Source of the DNA: Zoroaster sp. YZ-2022
Taxonomy: Eukaryota; Echinodermata; Asteroidea; Forcipulatida; Zoroasteridae
Reading direction: 5' to 3'
DNA length: 64,000 nt
Assembly: GCA_029582265.1 (NCBI GenBank)
Contig: CM055819.1
Coordinates: 11,457,087 to 11,521,086 of the forward strand
Below the pieces are notes generated by a model, which saw nothing but the letters and a program-made list of their open reading frames with translations, made no database searches and had not been told where the DNA came from. The translations under genes were made by a program, and so were the position numbers. Below are positions 55,852 through 64,000 of the stretch, one piece after another. Each line of letters opens with the position of its first letter. Position 1 is the first letter of the stretch.

Positions 55852-56508
55852 TGAGTGTATTTGGCCCATGGCGGTAGATTTACCCTAGAATGGGGCTTTA
55901 TGATTGATCTAGCCTGAAGATCTGACATCATGCTTCGATTACTCCAGATACCGACCTCAGTTTAGGGAAGATTCAACTTTGACCTTGTGCGCGATGATGG
56001 GCATTATCTCCAGTGATATTTATATTTGGATGGCAGAAGTAATGTTAGTACGCACATGCATAGTAGTGTCACATTTGCATGTGCGCGAGCCTCAAAGTGT
56101 GACATCAGATCTTAGGCACAACCATTGATCTCCATTTGACCATGGAGGAAGGAAACCATGATTTGACAATAGTTGTACCGTGCATGAGCTGTTGTTAGAT
56201 CACTGTAGGCGAAAGGGCAGCAATAGTGTGTCATGTTTGGCATATTTTGCAGTTGATGTACATACGTGCAGAATATCTTCAGCGATCATTGGCTGACAAA
56301 AGTACATGCGCGCTTAGTACCACCATAACATACATGTACATGTATGCACATAAAGTGTATGCACAACTCTCACACAATGCTATCAATATGGTTGATATCA
56401 AAATATCATCAAGACACTGGGTGCAAATTCATTGCTAGCAGAGGGCTACGATGTGCAATGAGCGGATAATGTTAATGGGGATAATGGACACAATTACGTA
56501 TCCAATGT
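55852..56508. other. Spacer between P1 and P2, no gene supported
   Basis: Host-type sequence containing the ccatggaggaagg word (near 56,139) also found at 19,798. No exon or reading frame of substance. Confidence 0.4.
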
Positions 56509-56912
56509 AGTAGTATTAGAAAATGAGGCTCCTGGGCCCCTCTCACTTTTGTGGGGTGGGGGGTGGTGAAAAAGTGAAATTAAAAAATAAAAAATAAAAT
56601 AAAACAATAAAAAATTGAAAGAAAATGAAATTTTCGTAAGAACGATTTAGGCGTTGTGTTGTTGTTTTTATGAAATTGAAAAGAGTAGTGAGTGTGTGAA
56701 AAAGTGAAATGTAAAAAAAACAAAAAGGTTGTTGTTGTTTAGATTTTTAGAACGGTACGCGCTTGTTTTGTTGTTAAAATGTCTTTTTAATTTTTAGTAA
56801 GAAAATTAAATTTGAAAAACAATAATAAATTTACAAAAAAAAATCTATAAGCACCACCCCCCACCCCACAAAAGTTTCGATTTTCCCAGGAGCCTCATTT
56901 TCTAATACTACT
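56509..56912. repeat. 404-bp foldback with Polinton-type termini at P2 left side
   Basis: AGTAGTATTAGAAAATGAGG (then ctcctggg) at 56,509-56,536 is repeated inverted at the right end of this block, ending ATACTACT at 56,912. A second matched segment (cttttgtggggtggggggtggtg-like) follows inside each arm after about 9 unmatched bases. The first eight bases AGTAGTAT equal the P1 terminus. It may be the folded left end of P2 or a separate Polinton-ended small element. Confidence 0.7.
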
Positions 56913-56975
56913 GTTGGTAGTAAAAATAGTAGTTAAAAAAGTGAAAAAGCCGTTTAATATTATGTAGTATAATAA

Positions 56976-59900
56976 ATGGAGATAAATGAAGAATCAAGAA
57001 AATATTTAAAGTATCAAAATGGACATTGCCAGAATTGAAAGAGTTTGCGCACTCGCATAGACCAATTTATTTTAGTGATAAACAGCAAGGGTAAAGTTAA
57101 TAAACGTGCATATTATAAAGGTGTAAAAAATTATATAAAACGGCATAAACCAAATCCATTAACAAAATTAACGAGGCGTGAACTCGAAGCTGTTATAGAA
57201 GCTGAATCTATTCCGCTATCGTTAATAGGACGTACGCGAAACGATTTGTATAGGATCGTGAAAGATTGGCGTAGAGGTGTTTTAGAATTTGACGAACCGC
57301 CGATCGATGGTGGAGAATATTTGCGGAAGCGAACAATGACTATACCACTAGGTCATAAAAGAGAAAAAGATTTACATGTATTTTACGAGGGTGTTGAAAC
57401 GCCAATAATCGAAAAGTTGACTTTAGATTTAGAAGAATTTGGAGCGTACAAGTTTATGATATACTTATGGGTTGAATTTTATAAAGAAAGAGATGACGGC
57501 GGTATTGATTTTAATACGATTCCTATTCATTTTTCTGAACAAATAACTTTGTTAAATATGAATAATATTAAAGCTAAATTAGCTAGAGGTTTTGCTAGAA
57601 TCGGGGAAGTTATAGCAACTTGTACGAATAGAGGTAGTGGATGGATTGTTAATCGTTTTGAAAAATTAGTTCTTACAATTTCGAAATATAGACCTTTGAG
57701 AGGTGGTTCTTATATCGAGCTATGTGACTATATAAAATATACAAAAGCGTGCATTAACGTAAAAAACAAAGACGACGATTGTTTACGATGGACGCTTCGT
57801 GTTGCTCGTTTTCACACGAGCAAAGAAAAAGGAATAAAAATAGAACATTCAGATAGACTCTCAACATACCTGACGGAAGACGGTTTAAATTTTGATGGAA
57901 TTGATACTCCTGCACCAATCAGTCAGATTAATCGAGTAGAGAAACAAAGTTGTTTAGCGATAAACGTTTATGGTTTGAATAAATACGATTCAGTCATTCC
58001 TTTATACATTAGTGACGCAGAGTGTGAAAAAGAACGTATAAATTTATTATTAATTCAACAAGAAGAAGAAGGAGCGACTAGATCTCATTATGTTTGGATC
58101 AAGGACTTTAATAAATTACTTTACGATCAAACTAAACATAAACGTAAAAAACACTTTTGTACACGTTGCTTACATAATTTTAGTAGAGAAGAATTACTTT
58201 TAAAACATACGAAAGAGTGTAGAGGTATAGGTGGTAGAGCGGTAAAATACATATTACCAAACAAGAGTAAAAACGATACATTAAAATTTAAATTTTTTTA
58301 TAAAAAGATGCAAGTACCTTTTGTTATATACGCCGACTTTGAGGCAATTTTACCTTTAATGAGTAAAAACCTTGGTAACAAAACTTACGCTAAACAAGAG
58401 CACATTCCATGTGGTTATTCATACATTATCATTCAAGCTGACGGTGAGATATTTTCATCGTTTACGTATAGGGGCGAAGATGCGGTTAAACACCTTTTAA
58501 TAAAACTATCGAAAGAAGATGAAAAAGATTTTAAAAATGCTAAAGGATGTTGGATATGCGAAAAATCTTATTTTCACGACGGCAACAACAAATACTGTCG
58601 TTGCTGGGTTTGTAGAAAAGAAATTGATGATGAAAAATTAAAAAAATCATATACAAAAGTACGAGATCATTGCCACATTACCGGTAAATATAGAGGCGCC
58701 GCGCACGATAGATGTAATTTAAAACTAAAAATAGAACCTAATAAAACATTTATACCCGTTTTTATCCATAATTTACGAGGCTACGACTCTCATCTCATTA
58801 TGCAAGGAATAAGTGTAACGAAAGGAGAACTAACGTGTATTCCAAATAATATAGAAAAGTATATATCTTTTTCAATAGCGGGCAACTACGATTTCCCGAT
58901 AGTTTTCAATTTTTACCTTATTCGCTCAATAAAATGGTTGAATCGAGTAAATTTTTTCGTATCAGTTATCACGAGATTACACGAACCCGAGTTAGAAAAA
59001 TTTAATCTTTTAAAAACCAAGGGTATTTATCCGTACGAGTACATGGATAGTTTTAAACGATTTGAAGAAAAACAACTTCCTCCGATATAATCTTTTTATA
59101 GTAGTTTAAACAACGTTAGTATTACTAAGGAAGAATATGCGTATGCAAACAAGGTTTGGACTACATTTAAATGTAAAAATGTAGGAGATTATCACGATTT
59201 GTACGTGCGTACTGATACTTGCTTATTAGCGGATGTATTTGAAAATTTTCACGCTACTTGTATGAAACAATACGATTTAGATCCGGCTCATTATTACACG
59301 AGTCCTGGATTAAGTTGGGACGCTTTATTAAAACATTCTAAACAAACTTTAGAATTGTTAACGGATATCGACATGTATTTATTTATAGAAAAAGGCACAC
59401 GAGGGGGAACGTGCATGGTAAGTAAACGATACGCTAAAGCAAACAATGTATATTTACCCGATTACGATTCATCAAAACCATCGAGCTACATTTTGTATTT
59501 AGACGCGAATAATTTGTACGGTTACGCGATGAGTCAACCTTTACCAACGGGTAATTTTAAATGGATGACTAGTAAAGGAATTGACGAGCTCTTAAAGAAA
59601 GGAATAAAATATGGTCAAGGGTGCATTTTAGAAGTTGATTTAGAATATTCAAAAGAATTACATGATTCTCATAACGATTATCCACTCGCTCCAGAGTCGT
59701 TAATAATACCGAAAGAATGAATGTCACCGTATCAGCTCGAGTTATTAGGTAACAAACCAGCTCCAAACGTTGCAAAATTAGTTACGACTTTAGGTGATAA
59801 AAAGAAATACGTTATTCATTATCAGAATTTACGATTATATTTACAACTCGGTATGAAACTAACTAAAATTCATCGCGTTTTAGAATTTGATGAATCATGT

Positions 59901-60791
59901 TGGATGAAATCGTATATTGTTAAAAACACTGAATTTAGAAAAAATGCAATGTCAGATTTTGAGAAAGACTTGTATAAACTGATGAATAATTCGGTTTTTG
60001 GAAAAACGATGGAAAATGTACGAAATCGTATTAACGTGGATCTTTTAAGACCGAGCGATGCAAAGGACAAAAAACGCATTTGTAAACAAATAGCGAAGCC
60101 AACTTTTGCTGAACAAAGGATTTTTGAAGGTTTTGACTTGGCGGCGATTCACATGTACAAAACGAGTCTCGTACTTAATAAACCAATTTACGTTGGAATG
60201 AGTATTTTAGAATTATCTAAACATTACATGTATAATTTGTATTACAATCGTTTAAAAAAGAAATATGGCAACGAGTGCAATTTACTGTATACGGATACGG
60301 ATAGTTTGTTACTCGATATTCAAACCGAAGACGTTTATAAAGATATGAAAGATGTCAAAAATTTATATGATTTTAGTAATTATAAAAAAGATAATTTTCT
60401 ATTTTCTGAAGAAAATAAAAAAGTGATTGGAAAATTTAAAGACGAGACGGGAGGAATTCCTATCGTTGAATTTGTAGGTTTACGAGCAAAAATGTATTCG
60501 ATACTTTTATCAAATGAAATAGAAATAAAAAAGGCTAAAGGCGTTAAAAAACAAGTTATAGAAAAGGAAATTAACCACGAAAACTATAAAAGCGTTATAT
60601 TCAAAAATGTATCGTATCATCACAAGATGAATTTTATTAGAAATAAAGAACACCGTCTTTACACTATGCGAGTTGACAAAAAATCATTAGATGGTCTTGA
60701 CACTAAGAGATATATTTTAGAGGATAAAATACATACTCTAGCTTACGGTGACTACAGAATTAGCGCGGCTCAGACTGTGTTACTTTCTTAG
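56976..60791 (+). pseudogene. polB: P2 DNA polymerase B, inactivated
   Basis: Homologous to P1 PolB over its full length. The original ATG (56,976, in agtataataaATGG) is followed by a small insertion near 57,005-57,012 that shifts the frame. From 57,045 the frame is open to a TAA at 59,088-59,090, where P1 has a Glu codon. It continues in the same frame to a TGA at 59,718-59,720 and then to 60,791. A pair of compensating frame changes also garbles about 58,880-59,000, the exonuclease region. Motifs A, B and C are still readable (DANNLYGYAM, KLMNNSVFGKTMEN, YTDTDS). Its 3' end overlaps the integrase 3' end by 32 bp. Confidence 0.9.
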
Positions 60792-61788
60792 GTGGATTTT
60801 CTGTATCTCGAGGAATAATTTGTAATTCTTCTTTTACAAAACTACGGGCGGGACCCGTATCTAAATAATACAAAATAGGTTGATTCGCAGCTTTCATCGT
60901 TTTAGCTATTCTATAAATTTGTATACTCCATATAGGATCGGTTGCACGTCGTCTCGTATCTTTTTCAACTTCACCAGGTGTGTATAAATATCGAACTAAA
61001 CTAGAGTTTGGAATTCTTTTTTCGTTTTTAATTTTAATGCCCGGCGCAAGCACCGGGGAAGCTGGATTTTGTTCAACACTAGGTAATTTAATCGCGTCTT
61101 TTGGTTTTAAATTTATAAGACGCGTTGTTTCATTATTTAATGCTTTTACAACCGCCGGTAATCTTTTAACCCATACTCGAGATCTTTTATCCGTTGCTAT
61201 TTCTTGAGCGTATTGATGAGAAAATAATCTTTCGGCTAAAGTTCTATTAAATCGCTCTACTATACCTTGAGCTCTATGATTACCAGCTTCACTTCTTTGA
61301 ATATTTACATTATGTTTACTCATCATTACATTAACGCTAGACATAAATTCTTTTCCAGGATCAACTTTTATAATTTTAGGCCAAGTTAACAAACTACGTT
61401 TATAAATTTTTTCAAATGCATTAACGACTTGAATAGCGGTTTTATCGGTTAACGGTTCTGCCTCCTTATATCTACTTGCTTCATCTACAACGGTTAACGC
61501 ATACTTGTACGTCTTTTTTCCAACTACATCGTGTGGAAGAAACAATAAATCTGCTTGATGAACTTGATTTGGTGCTTGCGTGTTACTCTTTGAACTAGTA
61601 GGTCTAGGAATATATTTAGGATAGGGTAAATAAATTTGCCACAACGCTTGCCTTTTTATCCATTGTTTAACTACTTTTTTATTTACTTTTGTTTCTTTAG
61701 CTAATTTATTAATTGCATCGTAACCTTTATAATATCCTTTTGGACTATAATATGCATTTTGTAGCTTTAATTTTGTACTCGCCAACAT
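60760..61788 (-). CDS. int: P2 integrase (DDE, rve type), intact
   Basis: 342 codons, starting MLASTKLKLQ at the ATG in ataaatattaaATG. An N-terminal helical region (about 11-50, YYSPKGYYKGYDAINKL) is followed by the catalytic core with D80 (HQADLLF), D143 (KVDPGKEF) and E178 (GIVERFNRTL), the last two separated by 34 residues. The C-terminal region with RYLYTPGE and DPIWSIQIYRI resembles the SH3-like DNA-binding domain of this class. It would catalyse insertion of the element. Comparison with P1 shows where the LINE broke the other copy. Confidence 0.95.
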   Translation of the reverse strand: MLASTKLKLQNAYYSPKGYYKGYDAINKLAKETKVNKKVVKQWIKRQALWQIYLPYPKYIPRPTSSKSNTQAPNQVHQADLLFLPHDVVGKKTYKYALTVVDEASRYKEAEPLTDKTAIQVVNAFEKIYKRSLLTWPKIIKVDPGKEFMSSVNVMMSKHNVNIQRSEAGNHRAQGIVERFNRTLAERLFSHQYAQEIATDKRSRVWVKRLPAVVKALNNETTRLINLKPKDAIKLPSVEQNPASPVLAPGIKIKNEKRIPNSSLVRYLYTPGEVEKDTRRRATDPIWSIQIYRIAKTMKAANQPILYYLDTGPARSFVKEELQIIPRDTENPPKKVTQSEPR

Positions 61789-61805
61789 TTAATATTTATA
61801 AATAT

Positions 61806-62048
61806 TTATTCTATAGAATTTTTAGGCATAAGAGAGGATGGTAAAATACCTTGTTTAATTAACCACATTTGCGTCATTGAAGATAATCCAAGCGTTACGG
61901 TTAATTTCAATCCATCTTTTATATCTAATTTATTTAAGTTAGCTGGTTCTACGCTTAATGTTTTTTTACCCAACATGCTGTATAAAACAACAAAAAGTGT
62001 TAAAACACCACTATGATAAGCTGAATCGGCGATTGTTTTTGTATCCAT
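61806..62048 (-). CDS. Small hydrophobic protein, P2 copy
   Basis: 80 codons, aligned end to end with the P1 gene at 45,586-45,828. It begins MDTKTIAD and ends SLMPKNSIE, with two hydrophobic segments at about 14-27 and 47-66. The equal length in two diverged elements argues for function. The start lies after a tataaaataag leader as in P1. Confidence 0.75.
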   Translation of the reverse strand: MDTKTIADSAYHSGVLTLFVVLYSMLGKKTLSVEPANLNKLDIKDGLKLTVTLGLSSMTQMWLIKQGILPSSLMPKNSIE

Positions 62049-62093
62049 CTTATTTTATACTTGTTGTTATAATAATTTTTTTAAATTTAAAAA

Positions 62094-62559
62094 TTATTCC
62101 ATTTCTAAAACTATGAGTTCTTTTGCTTGCGCCTCAGACTGCGTCGCTGCGTCTGGCAAAGCTGTAAGCTCAACAGCCTCACCCGCGATTTTCGCGGGCG
62201 AGGCTACGTCCGCGTTCTTACTACTCAAAAAATATATGAAACCTCCAATACCGATATAGACAATACCGATATAGACAAAATAGATGGTTTCATTGCTCGT
62301 TACTTTTGCGTTTTGCAATGACACATTATTACGAGCAACTACTGTTTTAGTACCTGCTTTGCTCGCTTTAGCGTTTACAAGAGCAAGTTTTTTTCTCTTT
62401 ATTTAGTTTAGCAAGCTTTTTTCCAGCCTCTACTCTTTTTGGGTTTTTGTTTCGTTTTGTAGGCGTTTTTGTTACCACCTCAGGCTGCGTCGGCAGCGGT
62501 AGTGTTTGTGCTTGTGGTAGTGTGCTCGATGTATTCTCTTGGTTGCTGTTTGCCTCCAT
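62094..62559 (-). pseudogene. Single-TM protein, P2 copy, frameshifted
   Basis: The N-terminal half from 62,559 (MEANSNQENTSS, then NPKRVEAGKKLAKLNKEK) ends early because of a length change in a T/C run near 62,390. The TM and acidic tail (VYIGIGGFIYFL, ending VLEME) continue in another frame to 62,094. The start overlaps the upstream gene by 80 bp, as in P1. Confidence 0.75.
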
Positions 62560-63081
62560 CGCTTTTATTATCTAAACAAGATTCTTCTTTTCTTTTTAAA
62601 TGATTTGCTGTAATTAAAGCTAAAGATAGTGGCCCTAAAATTGCACCTAACTTGTAGTATATTTCACACACTTGTGTTGAAAGCATACTCAAAATGAATG
62701 GATCTTTTTCAAAATTTGGAATTGATGCCCGTATAAACTAATACGATTTAAACGTGTGCCTAACACTTTAGCGTATGCCATTAAAATAGGTTTTCCTAGA
62801 GATTTTATTATATTACGACTTAATTTAGTTTCATATTGCGTGTGTAACGCGTTACGCTCTTCCGTAGACAAAGTTTCAATATCGCTAACGCTATACTCTT
62901 TACCAAAAAACTTGGCCGAATCTCCTCCCACTACAACCTTTAATAGTTGCTCATCTCGTTGTGTTTGCTTTAACAAGGCCTCTGCCTGCGCGTCACTTGT
63001 GTCTAGAGTTGTTAACGGCAAAGGTGGAGGCGGACTAAACATTTGTGGATTTTTGTGCAAAATATTTTCAACTTCTTCCAT
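62480..63081 (-). pseudogene. Conserved 217-codon protein, P2 copy, frameshifted
   Basis: Starts MEEVENILHKNPQMF at 63,081 and is open to 62,689. A short deletion near 62,700-62,725 changes the frame, and the C-terminal part (LGPLSLALITANHLKRKEES) continues to 62,480. It is intact at the site where P1 is broken, so together the two copies show the original reading frame structure. Confidence 0.75.
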
Positions 63082-63084
63082 TTA

Positions 63085-63349
63085 TTAAACATTTATAAAA
63101 TAATTTGTTACTTTAATAAATAAATAGAGAAACCAATAGTTAATTCTGGATAAATTATTAGTATCAGCAAGTAAATAAAGATTATTTATTAGATCTTTTA
63201 CTTGTTGTTTATCTATACTCTGAAATAAAAACTAGTACTAGTTTTTTTCTTTTTTCTTCTGTATTAACAAGTTGAGAAAGATTATTTATTGTGTCTTTTA
63301 CTCGTTCGATATTTGTACTAAATAAATAATCGAATTGTATATTATTCAT
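63085..63349 (-). pseudogene. Small helical protein, P2 copy, internally deleted
   Basis: Starts MNNIQFDYLFSTNIERVK at 63,349. About 45 bp of the middle are missing relative to P1 (near 63,225-63,240, where a palindrome aaactagtactagttt now stands), and the frame stops after about 47 codons. The C-terminal hydrophobic end is still encoded downstream in another frame (to 63,085). Confidence 0.65.
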
Positions 63350-63394
63350 GTTTATAAATAGATTTTATAATATTTTTTTTTTTTTAAATAAAAT

Positions 63395-63870
63395 CTACAA
63401 GCAATTACAAAATGACCTATAAACGACCTATGAGGAATTACTAACAACCTATGAGTAATTAACAAGTAACCTAGTACGACCTATGAGCAATTACTAACAA
63501 CCTATGAGCAATTACTAAACGACCTATGAGCAATTACTAACAACCTATGAGCAATTACTAAACGACCTATGAGCAATTACTAACAACCTATGAGCAATTA
63601 CTAAACGACCTATGGGTAACTTACAAGTAACCTAGTACAACCTATGAGTAATTAACAAGTAATCTAGTACGACCTATGAGCAATTACTAAACGACCTATG
63701 AGCAATTGCTCAACGACCTATGGGTAACTTACAAGTAACCTAGTACAACCTATGAGTAATTAACAAGTAACCTAGTACGACCTATGAGCAACCTATGGGT
63801 AATTACTAAACGACCTATGAGCAATTGCTCAACGACCTATGGGTAACTTACAAGTAACCTAGTACAACCT
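63395..63870. repeat. Minisatellite downstream of the P2 ATPase
   Basis: About 475 bp made of mixed units: acctatgagcaattactaa, acctatgggtaacttacaag and taacctagtac. It occupies the same position as the 4-copy array in P1 and shares its words, but the units and order differ. It directly precedes the ATPase stop codon. Confidence 0.9.
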
Positions 63871-64000
63871 AGTCTATAATATCATAACCTGTAGGTTGAT
63901 CCGTTTTTAAAATCAATTTGCGGTGTTTAACTCGTTTAAATTTTTCATGAATTTGTATTCTCAACTCTTTTGTTGGTATAACATCATTTTCTCTTAAACA
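63869..64000 (-). CDS. P2 packaging ATPase, C-terminal end only
   Basis: 43 codons plus the stop are in the window. They match the end of the P1 ATPase, with the same final residues DQPTGYDIID. The Walker motifs lie outside the window. Confidence 0.85.
   Translation of the reverse strand, partial: CLRENDVIPTKELRIQIHEKFKRVKHRKLILKTDQPTGYDIID

Larger units (their letters stand above)
56509..64000. mobile_element. P2: second Polinton, partial (runs off the window)
   Basis: It has the same gene order as the left half of P1: PolB (+), then on - integrase, the 80-codon gene, the single-TM gene, the 217-codon gene, the small helical gene, a minisatellite and the ATPase. Protein similarity to P1 is clear but far from identical, so this is a different family and not a recent duplicate. 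The left limit is uncertain (56,509 or about 56,927). No Cys-rich gene lies at its left end. Confidence 0.85.

Overview
The window is animal genomic DNA, AT-rich, with introns, dispersed repeats and two 500-base runs of N that are scaffold gaps. The tRNA-derived SINEs, the CR1/L2-like LINE, the frequent tacatgta motifs and the style of the MITEs recall an echinoderm or a related marine deuterostome. That placement is from memory of such repeats and is only moderately secure.

From 1 to about 36,300 is host DNA. It holds a chain of short, phase-compatible exons on the + strand (871-909, 4105-4215, 7133-7218, 8287-8569) that ends in a death domain, and two unidentified exon-like blocks (21242-21360, 29077-29203). 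The rest is repeats: hAT-like MITEs with 8-bp target duplications, a piggyBac-like MITE, foldback elements, tRNA-derived SINEs, minisatellites and a 2.6-kb satellite with a unit of about 62 bp.

From 36,536 to 55,720 lies a nearly complete Polinton/Maverick (adintovirus-like) element, called P1 here. It has terminal inverted repeats (TIRs) of about 380 bp beginning AGTAGTAT. On + it carries a Cys-rich gene that starts inside the left TIR and protein-primed DNA polymerase B (1291 codons, open). On - it carries integrase (split by a LINE), four small genes, a packaging ATPase and the double jelly-roll major capsid protein. Then come two membrane/coiled-coil proteins (+), two probable virion proteins (-), the minor capsid protein, a duplicated gene pair and a two-TM protein (+). 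A second, diverged copy of the Cys-rich gene faces inward from the right TIR. PolB and integrase would handle replication and insertion, and the ATPase and capsid proteins would build and fill a particle. No adenain-type protease gene is visible.

A 3.4-kb CR1/L2-type LINE (41,564-44,931) sits in the P1 integrase gene. Its 3' end matches the 3' end of a SINE at 35,032-35,392, which suggests a LINE/SINE pair.

From about 56,509 to the window end is a second, diverged Polinton (P2) in the same orientation. It has a PolB pseudogene, an intact integrase, homologues of the P1 small genes, a minisatellite at the same place as in P1, and the C-terminal end of the ATPase running off the window. P1 has intact PolB with broken integrase; P2 has the reverse. 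Other genes in both copies carry frameshifts or stops, so they look like decaying integrated virus-like elements, though some single-base breaks could be assembly errors.
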